Shown here piece by piece: positions 8,493-17,400 of a stretch of DNA of 24,344 bases. The notes under the pieces were generated by a model that saw nothing but the letters and a program-made list of their open reading frames with translations, searched no databases and had not been told where the DNA came from. Each line of letters begins with the position of its first letter. Position 1 is the first letter of the stretch. Source of the DNA: Bacillota bacterium (GTDB taxonomy: Bacteria; Bacillota; Clostridia; Tissierellales; Sedimentibacteraceae); assembly GCA_029239575.1 (NCBI GenBank), contig JARBUP010000022.1, positions 1 through 24,344 on the forward strand, in the 5' to 3' direction. A program made the translations under genes and the position numbers.

Positions 8493-9182
8493 ATGCAATT
8501 AGCTGCACATGAGTTAAATGAATTAAGTGAATTAACAATGAGTTGTGTAAATACTATTACTAATATGGCTTATATGTTAGATCATGTTCAATCCCAACAA
8601 TTTAAATCAATACTTGAAAAGCACTTTCCATATCATGTTCGCGACTACAATATGAAAGTAGAGTTTCTAAAAAGCCAGCAAGGCCCTAATAATGAACTTC
8701 CTATATTTTGTTTAGAAGGACAATTATCAAATTATCTTCAATCAAGAGTTAATCAATACCAACCGATACAACCAAGAACACAAATAAGTGAGCTTAATGA
8801 TCGTGAAATGGCAACAGCATATTTATTAACTTTAAAAAGAGCTGGTCGTGAATATGCATGGGCTACAATGGAAGCTTCAAACCCTAGAATAAGAGGTTTT
8901 TTAGAAACAGCTTTTTTAATGGCAAGTTCCCACGCATATGAAGTATATCAATATATGGTTTCTATGGGTTATTATCCATTAGAGCAAGCAAATCAAATGA
9001 TGACTTCTAAAATAAGCAATATGTATCAAGTTGTTCCTGAGGAACAAGAACGTGTAAACCAATATGCACAAAGATATCAAAGTCCTATAATAGGAAACAG
9101 CCAGTTTATGTATCAAAATTCTAATCAAGATAAGTACTATAACAACAATTCAAATAATTATCAAAATCAATTTAGCTATTAA
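8493..9182 (+). CDS. CotF-like spore coat protein
   Basis: A 229-residue protein related to the Coat_F family (PF07875). Residues about 98-170 carry the typical block: LNDREMATAYLLTLKRAGRE, then conserved helix pairs ending in YQYMVSMGYYPLEQA, close to the 'MN.RGWY' end of CotF. The N-terminal 80 residues are also helical, suggesting a ferritin-like four-helix bundle. The C-terminal tail is rich in Asn, Gln and Tyr, as in many coat proteins. GGAGG precedes the ATG with seven bases between. It has terminators on both sides and is probably monocistronic and expressed in the mother cell during sporulation, but I could not identify a SigE or SigK promoter with confidence. Confidence 0.82.
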   Translation: MQLAAHELNELSELTMSCVNTITNMAYMLDHVQSQQFKSILEKHFPYHVRDYNMKVEFLKSQQGPNNELPIFCLEGQLSNYLQSRVNQYQPIQPRTQISELNDREMATAYLLTLKRAGREYAWATMEASNPRIRGFLETAFLMASSHAYEVYQYMVSMGYYPLEQANQMMTSKISNMYQVVPEEQERVNQYAQRYQSPIIGNSQFMYQNSNQDKYYNNNSNNYQNQFSY

Positions 9183-9266
9183 ATTATTAAATAACTTAGA
9201 AAAATTAAGAATATTTTAAATTTAGTAATGCACCTTAGCTTGATGCTAAAGTAATATTTTTGTTTT

Positions 9267-9340
9267 TGTCATCCTGAGCGATAGCGAAGGATCTTATTAT
9301 TTCAATGATTAATAGATTCTTCACTGCGTTCAGAATGACA
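9267..9340. repeat. TGTCATCCTGAG intergenic palindromic repeat (complete copy)
   Basis: A 74-base imperfect palindrome. The left arm (9267-9294, beginning TGTCATCCTGAGCG and ending GAAGGATCT) matches the complement of the right arm (9314-9340, beginning AGATTCTTC and ending CAGAATGACA) with few mismatches. A half copy occurs at 21371-21398. Repeats with this TCATyCTGAGCG core are widespread in intergenic DNA of diverse bacteria; they encode nothing. The rest of the spacer between 9183 and 9507 holds a weak TTAGC/GCTAA hairpin (9235-9249) and the terminator at 9366. Confidence 0.85.
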
Positions 9341-9365
9341 TAATGTAAGCATTTATCAATAATCT

Positions 9366-9392
9366 AAATAAGAGCGAAAGCTCTTATTTTTT
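9366..9392 (+). terminator. Terminator downstream of the coat protein gene
   Basis: A perfect ten-base stem (AAATAAGAGC and its complement) closes a GAAA tetraloop and is followed by further T residues. The unusually clean GNRA loop makes this a strong intrinsic terminator. Confidence 0.85.
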
Positions 9393-9507
9393 ATGTTAGT
9401 AAAAATAAATATGTAAATAAAAAAAAATAAATGAAATAATAATAAATAATGATATAATAGTAAAATGTAAATATAATATTAAGAAAATATATATAAAAGG
9501 ACTCAAA

Positions 9508-10578
9508 ATGAAATATAAAAGAATTTTATTTTTATTATTAATTCCAATTTCGTTTATTTTGACGCAGATAGCAAAACACAATATTTATTTTGCAGAATTT
9601 TATGCTGTAAAAATATATCCCATATTTTCTTTTGGCATAGGTAGAATTACATCATTAGTTCCATTTTCTATTGCGGAAAATTTAATATTATTTTTAGTTG
9701 CGGTTTTTATAATATATTTAATTAATATTACTGTTAAGACAATTAAATATAAATCTTCAAGATACATAAAGTTTTTTATAATAAATATATTATCAGCAGC
9801 TTCTATAATTTATTTTTTATTTGTACTTTTTTGTGGCATTAATTATTATAGAAATGAATTTACTGTTTATTCAGGGCTTGAAATTAAAGAATCTTCAAAA
9901 GATGAACTCATAGAACTTTGTAATGATTTAATAATTAATGCAAATGAATTAAAGCAAAATATTAATAAAGATAAAAATGGTGGAACACTTTTATTTGATG
10001 ATAATTATTATGAAACATCTAAACGGGCGAAGAAGTCTTTTAATAATATATCCCAACAATATGAAATACTAAAAGGACATTATGTACTTCCAAAGCCTGT
10101 TAAATTATCAAGGGAAATGTCTTATACACGCATTACTGGAGTGTTTTTTCCATTTACATTTGAATCAAATGTAAATGTGGATATACCTGATTATCAAATT
10201 CCTTCAACCATGTGTCATGAACTAATTCACCAGAAAGGTTTTATGAGAGAAGATGAAGCAAATTTTATTTCTTATTTAGCATGTGTTAATTCGGGTTATG
10301 ATGATTTTGCTTACAGTGGAACAATGTTGGCTTTAACTTATAGCATGAATGCTCTTTATAAAGAAGATTATGAAGCTTTTGAAAATTTATATGCAAAATA
10401 TTCTGATGGTGTTTTAAATGATTTAAAAATTTCTAATGACTATTGGAAGCAGTTTGAAACAAAAACAGCAGAAATTTCAAATAAAGTTAATGATACATAT
10501 TTAAAAGCAAATAATCAGGAAGATGGAGTTAAAAGTTACGGACGAATGGTGGATCTTCTGCTCTCTTATTATAGATAA
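9508..10578 (+). CDS. DUF3810 membrane protein with HExxH metallopeptidase motif
   Basis: A 356-residue protein resembling DUF3810 (PF12725). Three hydrophobic helices occupy about residues 5-20, 45-76 and 85-112. The remaining two thirds form a soluble domain containing HELIH (H237, E238, H241) followed by MREDEANF, where E250 is a candidate third zinc ligand. This pattern suggests a membrane-anchored zinc peptidase, though no substrate is known for the family. AAAGGA lies before the ATG. TATAAT at 9453-9458 could be its -10 box, but no -35 is evident. It stands between a terminator and a short Cys-rich gene, with a 63-base gap to the latter. Confidence 0.78.
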   Translation: MKYKRILFLLLIPISFILTQIAKHNIYFAEFYAVKIYPIFSFGIGRITSLVPFSIAENLILFLVAVFIIYLINITVKTIKYKSSRYIKFFIINILSAASIIYFLFVLFCGINYYRNEFTVYSGLEIKESSKDELIELCNDLIINANELKQNINKDKNGGTLLFDDNYYETSKRAKKSFNNISQQYEILKGHYVLPKPVKLSREMSYTRITGVFFPFTFESNVNVDIPDYQIPSTMCHELIHQKGFMREDEANFISYLACVNSGYDDFAYSGTMLALTYSMNALYKEDYEAFENLYAKYSDGVLNDLKISNDYWKQFETKTAEISNKVNDTYLKANNQEDGVKSYGRMVDLLLSYYR

Positions 10579-10641
10579 ATTAATAAAAATATATCTTTAG
10601 GTTAAAATAATTTTACTACTTTATGAAAGGAGAATTATTTT

Positions 10642-10956
10642 ATGACAGATATAACTTGTAGTGTAACAAATTGTTATTATAACAAAAGGATGGGATGTAC
10701 TGCATCGGGCATTAAAGTTTATGGTGAACATGCACATCAAAGTCGAGGAACAAGCTGTGATACGTTTATAGAGCAAAAACCTGGTATACAAAGTTCAACT
10801 GCAGATCCAAATCATCATTCGCATATAATATGTAGCGCTGAAAATTGTCAGTACAATAAAAATGAAGTATGTGAAGCTACTGATGTATTAGTAAATGGAA
10901 AAAATGCTGAGCGTCCAGAAGAAACATGCTGCAGTACTTTTGATAGCACAAAATAA
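10642..10956 (+). CDS. Small Cys-rich protein with two DUF1540 domains
   Basis: A 104-residue protein made of two copies of the DUF1540 module (PF07561), residues about 3-42 and 62-100. Each has four Cys in the pattern C.V/A.NC.YN....C.A..I.V.G.....TxCxTF, giving eight conserved cysteines that likely bind metal. These short proteins are common in spore-forming Firmicutes; the function is not established. AAAGGAG precedes the ATG by nine bases. It may be cotranscribed with the DUF3810 gene, and it ends at a strong terminator. Confidence 0.88.
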   Translation: MTDITCSVTNCYYNKRMGCTASGIKVYGEHAHQSRGTSCDTFIEQKPGIQSSTADPNHHSHIICSAENCQYNKNEVCEATDVLVNGKNAERPEETCCSTFDSTK

Positions 10957-10990
10957 ATAACTTGTTAAATTAATTTAATAAATTTAAGGG

Positions 10991-11022
10991 AAAGAATGTT
11001 GAAAATCAACATTCTTTTTTTT
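10991..11022 (+). terminator. Terminator after the DUF1540 gene
   Basis: AAAGAATGTTGA (10991-11002) pairs perfectly with 11006-11017 around a three-base loop, and the right arm continues into a T-tract to 11022. Confidence 0.9.
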
Positions 11023-11029
11023 GGCAATA

Positions 11030-11038
11030 TGGTATAAT
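11030..11038 (+). promoter_or_regulatory. Extended -10 promoter of the beta-propeller gene
   Basis: TGGTATAAT fits the extended -10 form TGnTATAAT. No good -35 is seen 17 bases upstream, as allowed for this class. It lies right after the preceding terminator and 54 bases before the start codon. Confidence 0.55.
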
Positions 11039-11092
11039 TATGGAACATAGTTAATGACGTATTCGTCTAACTAAAGAAAAGGAGAGGTGAAA

Positions 11093-13321
11093 ATGAAGAA
11101 AAATCATATTTTTTCGAAAACAATTATATTGATTACTGTTTTGATATTTTGTTTAAGCTTTAACGCATTTGCAGACGAAAAACCAGTTAGTGTTTATGTA
11201 AATAACCAGAAAGTTGAATTTGATGTAAACCCAATCATAGAAAATGGAAGAACGTTAGTTCCGTTAAGAGGTGTGTTTGAGAATTTAGGTGCTCAGGTTG
11301 ACTGGAACAAAAATATTATGCAGGTAGTAATTAAGGATGGAAATAATGATGTTTCAATGCTCCTTAACAATAATAAAGTTTTAGTAAACGGTGAAATCAA
11401 AGATATTGATGTTGCTACTAAAATGATTAACTCAAGAACATTTGCTCCTTTAAGGTTCATAAGTGAAACATTAGGCCATGATGTAAGATGGGATCAAAAT
11501 ACATACAGTGTATATATTACAGAAAAGACTTCTGAACCTGTAAATAAAAATATAATACCTACAGTAGGTTCAAAAGAAAATATGATTGCACTTTTAGAGT
11601 ATAACTCTAAACTTTATAATTATATTGGAATTTACCGAGCTGTTGATATGGCTGAACCGGAAGCATCGCCAACAGCACCTTCTGATTCAGTGGGAGGTAA
11701 AACAGAAAACGTAGCACAGGATAGCTCAAACACAAATAATCAAGTTGATGGAGTTGAAGAAGGAGACATTATAAAAAATGATGGCCAATATATTTATATA
11801 AATTCTTACAACAGCGTAAAAATTATTGATTCAAATCCAACAACTCCAAAAGTAATTGGAGTAGTACAAATACCTGAAAATACTGGTATTAATGAAATTT
11901 TCGTATCAGATAATAAGTTAGTAATTATTGGACAGAACAATTTTTATAGAGCATATGAAGATAAAATGATGAATATAAGTATTATGCCACCAACATATTA
12001 CGAAGATAGAGTGAATGTTTTAATTTATGATATTACAAACAAAGCTAAACCAATACTTGAAAGAGAGTTTTTATTTGATGGATCATATTCATCAGGAAGA
12101 ACTATTGATAATAATTTATATTTAGTAACTACAAAATATTTAAATTTAGGATATGATTATTATAATAATAAGGAAATGGATATTAAACTTCCTTCTTTCA
12201 CAGATGTAATTAAAAATGAAACTACTGAAATAGGATATGACAAAATAAAATATTTTCCAAATTATGTTGATTCTAAATATATGTTCACTATAGGAATCAA
12301 TTTGGGGGATAAAACTAAAGAAATAGATGTGGATACTTATTTGGGTTCAACTAATTCCATATATGTTTCTAAAGATAGCATGTATGCTGCAGTTTCAGAT
12401 TATTCATACGAACCTATGATTAAGTCAACTGATGTTTTTAATCCTGTATATTCTTCAAGTACAGTATTATATAAATTTAGTTTAAATAATGCAGCTATAA
12501 GCCCTGTTGGTCAAGGTGAAGTGCCTGGTACAATTATAAATCAGTTTTCAATGGATGAACATGAAAATAATTTTAGAATTGCAACAACATCCGAGGATTT
12601 ATGGATGACAGGTCAAAATGAATCTAAAAACAATGTATATGTAATGGATGAAAATTTGAAAGTAACAGGAAAATTAGAAGGAATTGCACCTGGGGAAAGA
12701 ATTTATTCAACAAGGTTTATGGGAGAAAAAATGTACATGGTTACATTTAAACAAGTTGATCCTTTATTTGTAATAGATACATCGGATGCTTCGAACCCAA
12801 AAATACTTGGTTCTTTAAAAATTCCAGGATACAGCACATATTTGCATCCTGTTGATGAAAATCACATACTTGGTTTTGGTTATGACATGATTGAAAACCA
12901 ATGGGGTGGACAGCAAGCAGCAGGTTTAAAAATTTCATTGTTTGATGTTACAAATGTGAGTAAACCAAGAGAAATTAAATCAGAAGTAATAGGTAAAAGT
13001 GGAACATTCTCAGAATTATTATACAACCATAAAGCTTTAATATTTAATTTAAATAAAGGCTTGATGGCTTTCCCTATTACGAGAACAGGTGATAATTACA
13101 AAACTGATTTTGTAGGTGCATATGTTTATAATGTAAATGCTGATAGTTTTAGTTTAAAAACAAAATTAAGTCATATGGATTTACAAGATGGTTATGATTA
13201 TGGTTATGAAATTAAAAGAGTTATATATATAGGAGATTATTTGTATTCATTCTCAGACAATGAAATGCAAATACACAAAATTTCAAATAACTCAAAAGTA
13301 AGCTCATTAGAAATTAAATAG
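11093..13321 (+). CDS. Secreted protein: copper amine oxidase N-terminal-like domain plus C-terminal beta-propeller
   Basis: A 742-residue exported protein. Residues 1-27 are a signal peptide (basic start, hydrophobic core, AFA before the predicted cut); there is no lipobox. Residues about 32-142 match the Cu_amine_oxidN1 domain (PF07833), with the repeated markers NGRTLVPLRGVFENLGA and SRTFAPLRFISETLG; in Firmicutes this is a wall- or surface-associated module rather than an oxidase. A Ser/Pro/Asn-rich linker leads to a Beta_propel domain (PF09826) from about residue 215, starting TNNQVDGVEEGDIIKNDGQY. The function is unknown, probably surface structural or binding. A GTG at 11087 is in frame, but GGAG is only two bases from it and eight from the ATG at 11093, so I prefer the ATG. 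The last base of the TAG stop is also the first base of a repeat array. Confidence 0.88.
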   Translation: MKKNHIFSKTIILITVLIFCLSFNAFADEKPVSVYVNNQKVEFDVNPIIENGRTLVPLRGVFENLGAQVDWNKNIMQVVIKDGNNDVSMLLNNNKVLVNGEIKDIDVATKMINSRTFAPLRFISETLGHDVRWDQNTYSVYITEKTSEPVNKNIIPTVGSKENMIALLEYNSKLYNYIGIYRAVDMAEPEASPTAPSDSVGGKTENVAQDSSNTNNQVDGVEEGDIIKNDGQYIYINSYNSVKIIDSNPTTPKVIGVVQIPENTGINEIFVSDNKLVIIGQNNFYRAYEDKMMNISIMPPTYYEDRVNVLIYDITNKAKPILEREFLFDGSYSSGRTIDNNLYLVTTKYLNLGYDYYNNKEMDIKLPSFTDVIKNETTEIGYDKIKYFPNYVDSKYMFTIGINLGDKTKEIDVDTYLGSTNSIYVSKDSMYAAVSDYSYEPMIKSTDVFNPVYSSSTVLYKFSLNNAAISPVGQGEVPGTIINQFSMDEHENNFRIATTSEDLWMTGQNESKNNVYVMDENLKVTGKLEGIAPGERIYSTRFMGEKMYMVTFKQVDPLFVIDTSDASNPKILGSLKIPGYSTYLHPVDENHILGFGYDMIENQWGGQQAAGLKISLFDVTNVSKPREIKSEVIGKSGTFSELLYNHKALIFNLNKGLMAFPITRTGDNYKTDFVGAYVYNVNADSFSLKTKLSHMDLQDGYDYGYEIKRVIYIGDYLYSFSDNEMQIHKISNNSKVSSLEIK

Positions 13322-13564
13322 TTAATCGGTGACAGCACCTTTTCTGTTTATTTTTAACTGAAGTGGTTAATCAGGGACGGCAGCTTATTCTGTTTTTTTA
13401 ACTGAAGCGGTTAATCGGGGACGGTACCTTTTTCTGTTTTTTTAACTGAAGCGGTTAATCAGGGACGGTACCTTTTTCTGTTTATTTTTAACTGAAGTGG
13501 TTAATCGGGGACGGTACCTTTTTCTGCTCGCTTTTTATCAGAAAAACGGTCCGTCCCTGATTAG
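13321..13564. repeat. GGGGACGG repeat cluster 1: tandem array of five units plus one inverted arm
   Basis: Five head-to-tail units of 44-46 bases start at 13321, 13366, 13410, 13454 and 13500. Each opens GTTAATC(A/G)GGGACGG, continues with TACCTTTTTCTG and a T-run, and (units 1-4) ends TTAACTGAAG(C/T)G. Unit 1 is the most diverged. After the fifth GGGGACGG...CTG there is a 12-base loop and then an inverted arm (13539-13564, ending CGTCCCTGATTAG) that can pair with unit 5. The array fills most of the 320-base spacer before the nucleotidase gene; 13565-13641 holds only AT-rich DNA and the ribosome site. It is visibly richer in G and C than its surroundings. Confidence 0.92.
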
Positions 13565-13641
13565 CCTTGAAAGACTAAGATAATAATTGTTTATTAAAAT
13601 TAAAAACATTAATATATTTAAAAAGAATTCAGGAGTCAAAA

Positions 13642-14223
13642 ATGAAAAAGTCAAACTTCTTCGCCTTCATATCAAGAATGAAATATATTAACAGATGGGG
13701 ACTAATGCGAAGCACAAAAGAAGAAAACGTATCAGAGCACAGCCTCGACGTAGCAGTAATATCACATGCTTTAGCTATGATACAAAAGATTAATTTAAAT
13801 AAAAATATTAATGCAGAAAGAGTTGTATTGTATGCTATATATCACGATGCATCAGAAATATTTACAGGGGATTTGCCAACACCTGTAAAATATAATAATT
13901 CTAAAATAAAAACTGCTTATAAAGATGTGGAAAAAGCTGCAAGCGAAAGACTATTAAAAATGTTACCAGAAGAATTTCAAATAGAATATGAAAGTATTTT
14001 ACTTCCTAAAGAAGAAGATATGGAAATTTGGAAAACAATAAAAGCTGCAGATAAAATAAGTGCTTATATTAAATGCATTGAAGAAGAAAAGTCAGGTAAC
14101 AAAGAATTTATAAAAGCTAAACAAACTATTTTTCAAGAAATTATAAATATGGATAGACAGGATGTTAATATTTTTATGGAAAAATTCATGGACGGTTATA
14201 ATTTAACTTTAGATGAAATGTAG
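13642..14223 (+). CDS. yfbR: 5'-deoxynucleotidase, YfbR-like HD-domain phosphohydrolase
   Basis: A 193-residue cytoplasmic HD-domain enzyme that aligns over its length with E. coli YfbR, which removes phosphate from deoxyribonucleoside 5'-monophosphates and so controls dNMP pools. Catalytic and metal residues are at the same positions as in E. coli: R18 and W19 (NRWGLMR), H33 (VSEHS), H68-D69 (YHDASE), D77 (TGDLPTPVKY) and D137 (AADKI). CAGGAG precedes the ATG. The gene lies between two GGGGACGG repeat clusters, with cluster 2 beginning immediately after its stop. No operon partner is evident. Confidence 0.93.
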   Translation: MKKSNFFAFISRMKYINRWGLMRSTKEENVSEHSLDVAVISHALAMIQKINLNKNINAERVVLYAIYHDASEIFTGDLPTPVKYNNSKIKTAYKDVEKAASERLLKMLPEEFQIEYESILLPKEEDMEIWKTIKAADKISAYIKCIEEEKSGNKEFIKAKQTIFQEIINMDRQDVNIFMEKFMDGYNLTLDEM

Positions 14224-14226
14224 GGA

Positions 14227-14399
14227 GGGGACGGTCCTAAACAAGGGGACGGCTCCCTAAAGCCCGTAAGCTCAACTCTGACAAAAAAAGGGACCGTCCC
14301 CAAGAACTGCATAAACTCTTGTGGCAGACCCGTATATTTCAGTGACTTGGGGACAGACCCTTTTGCCAACAAAACCATTTGGCAAAAGGGACCGTCCCC
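14227..14399. repeat. GGGGACGG repeat cluster 2 with large hairpins
   Basis: Core copies: direct at 14227-14237 (GGGGACGGTCC), 14245-14256 (GGGGACGGCTCC) and 14349-14360 (GGGGACAGACCC); inverted at 14290-14301 and 14388-14399 (GGGACCGTCCCC). The right half is a near-perfect hairpin: GGGGAC (14349-14354) with GTCCCC (14394-14399), a three-by-three internal loop, then CCCTTTTGCCAA (14358-14369) with its complement (14379-14390), and a nine-base loop CAAAACCAT. The left half can pair 14245-14258 with 14289-14301. It fills the gap between the convergent nucleotidase and SNF2 genes and may act as a two-way transcription barrier. Confidence 0.9.
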
Positions 14400-14405
14400 T
14401 TCCCT

Positions 14406-17400
14406 TTAAACATCAAATAGGCTATTTATCTCATCCTTGGATAAAGTATTAATCATAATTTCGCCTTTTTTAATTATGGAATCTGCTAAATCCCTTTTGC
14501 TTTGCTGCAACTTTTCTATTTTTTCTTCTATGGTATCTTTAGCAATTAACTTAAATACTTGAACTTTATTTTCCTGTCCTATTCTATGTGTTCTATCCGT
14601 TGCTTGGTTTTGTGCGCTTATATTCCACCATGGGTCAAAATGTATTACTACATCTGCTCCTGTTAAATTTAATCCTGTCCCTCCTGCTTTTAATGAAATT
14701 AAGAATACAGGTGTATTATCCGAATTAAACTTATTTGCAAGCTCTAATCTTTCCAAACTTTTTGTAGCTCCTGTGAGCAAGTAATATTTTATTAAATTAT
14801 TTCTTAAATTTCGTTCAATTATGCTGAGCATTGAAGTAAACTGTGAAAATATTAAAACTTTATGGCCGTTTTCAATACTGTTCATAACTATTTCCATACA
14901 TAAATCAAGTTTTGCACTGCTACCTTTATAATTTTCAAAACATAAAGATGGATCACAGCAAATTTGTCTTAAACGTGTAAGCATGGAAAGAATTTTTATT
15001 TGGCTTTTTTCAAATCCTTTTTCTTTCATTTCATTTTTAAATTCTTGGTTAAGTTTATATAATTCAGCTGTGTATAACTTTCTTTGATTTATCTCCATTT
15101 GTGCATAAGATATAGTTTCAATTTTATCTGGAAGCTCTTTTAAAACATCTTTTTTCAAACGTCTTAAAATAAATGGCTGTATTTGTTTGTGAAGTCTTTT
15201 TAATATATCTTTGTTTTCGTTTTTAACAATTGGTATTTCATATTTATCTTTAAACTTTTTATAGGTCAGTAAAAATCCAGGCATTATAAAATCGAATATG
15301 GACCAAAGATCTGACAGAGAATTTTCTATTGGTGTTCCAGTTAGAGCAAAACGAACATCACTTTTTATTAATTTTACTGCTTTTGCATTTTGAGTTGTTG
15401 AATTTTTAATATATTGTGCTTCATCCAATATGCAGTATTTAAAATCATAATTCTGGTATAACTCAATATCTCGTTTAATTAAATCATATGATGTAAATAT
15501 TAACTCATAATCATTAATGGAGGACAGGAGTTCATGCCTTTGTTCTTGAGTTCCTGCTATTATTAAAGTTGTTATATCAGGAGAAAATTTTTCTATTTCA
15601 CTTTTCCAGTTATAAACTAATGATGTAGGACATATTACAATTGATGGCTTTTTACTGCTATTATTATCATTTTCCGTTAAATTTGTATATTTTTCAGATA
15701 ATAATAAACTTATTGCTTGAAGTGTTTTTCCTAAACCCATGTCATCAGCCAATATACCACCAAAAGTATAATTTGATAGCGTTTTAAGCCATTTGTACCC
15801 TGCTACCTGGTAATTTCTCATAATAGGGTTTAGTAATTCAGGAACTTGTAGTTCTGCTTCATCACATTCTTTTATGTTGTGGATCATTTCTTTAAAATCA
15901 TGTTCTTTTTGTGCATTTATCCAATAGTTATTTTTAATTAAACTATCCAAATAAAGTGAGCGGTACTTTGGAAGTTCTATATGGCCAAGTTCAAGGTCTT
16001 CGCTTGTTATATTTAAATCTTCTACTAATTTTTCCATAGTATTGAAATATTCATTTTCAAGATTTAAAAATGATCCATCTTTTAATCTAAAATATTTTTT
16101 TCTTAATTTATAAGCATGTAGTATATCTTCAAGTTCACTTGGGTCAAACTCTAATTTATCCAAGTTTACTTCAATTAAATTACTTTTAAGTTTAACACCC
16201 ATGGACATGGATTTTGGATATCTAATGTTTATTTTCTTAAAATCATCACTTACATTTACTTCACAAAGTGATGTTAAATCATTTATTTTATTAGTTAAAA
16301 ATTCATATATTAAATTTTCATCAGTCATGGAATACTTTGCAGTTGATTTTTGAAAACCAGCATTTTCTATTGCTATTAAAACTCTATTTTCTTCTATTAA
16401 ATTTCTTACAATTGTGTTGTCTTTAGAAGACTTTCTAAATGGGTTTACTTCTACTTCCCCATAACTAAATAGTACGTTTAAATATATAAAGCCTTTGTTG
16501 TTAGTATCAAGATATATACTTGTTTTTAAAGGTTCCACATTAAATTTATCAGATATTTTTATTTCTGATTTAACTAAAGCATGTTTAGAAATTTGCGGTA
16601 AAACTGCAGAACAAAACTTTCCCATATGTTCTTCTGAAAGCATTATTGCTTTAGATGATTGCATAGAAATTTTATTAACAGCCGGTAAAACAGTATTAAC
16701 AAATTCTTTAGAGCATCTATAAAATTTATCTTCAACAACTAAATATGTGTGGTTATTTGAATGTGACATATATGATATATTTAAATTAGAAGAAAGATAA
16801 TATTGTTTATCTTCTTTTTCATCAATATAAAATTCAACATCTGGGTTTTTATTTACAAATGTAATATTTTTGTATGAATATTTATATCCTTGGCATTCCA
16901 ATGTTTTATTTTCAAATAAGTCAAAGAAATTATCTAAGGAAAAAGGGAATATATTGAATGATCTTCCTTTAATGTTGTAAGCATTATAAACACCTAAAGT
17001 TTTTTCAATAACTTGTTTATATATTTGGGATTCATTCATTAAAAAAGTAGCCAACGGTTGTGAAGACTTTTCAAAATTGCTTATTTCATGTTTGAAATCT
17101 TCTAAATTTTTTCCATATGTTAATGTGTTGCTATGTTTAATATTTGATGCTAAATCATAAACATCTTTTACAATATAATTTCTTTTAGAACCGTCTGCTC
17201 CTATAGTAAATTCTATTCCAATAGAGCTTTTATCAGATATAACAATTACAGGATTTAATACAGCTGTTCCTTCTTTTTGCTCGTTTTTTACACTTTCTTT
17301 TATTTTATCTTCAAATGTACTTATTAAATCTACAAGTGGATAATTATAATCAGGTGTTTTTATATTTTTCTTAAATAAACCATCATCAAATGCTATTAAT

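Noticed and set aside
9235..9249. TTAGC/GCTAA hairpin before T-rich DNA as a coat-gene terminator
   Set aside because: Only five base pairs; the ten-base GAAA-loop hairpin at 9366 is a far better terminator.
13321..13564. Regularly spaced repeats resembling a short CRISPR array
   Set aside because: The units are contiguous tandem copies; the stretches between the G-rich cores are themselves repeated, so there are no unique spacers, and no cas gene is present.
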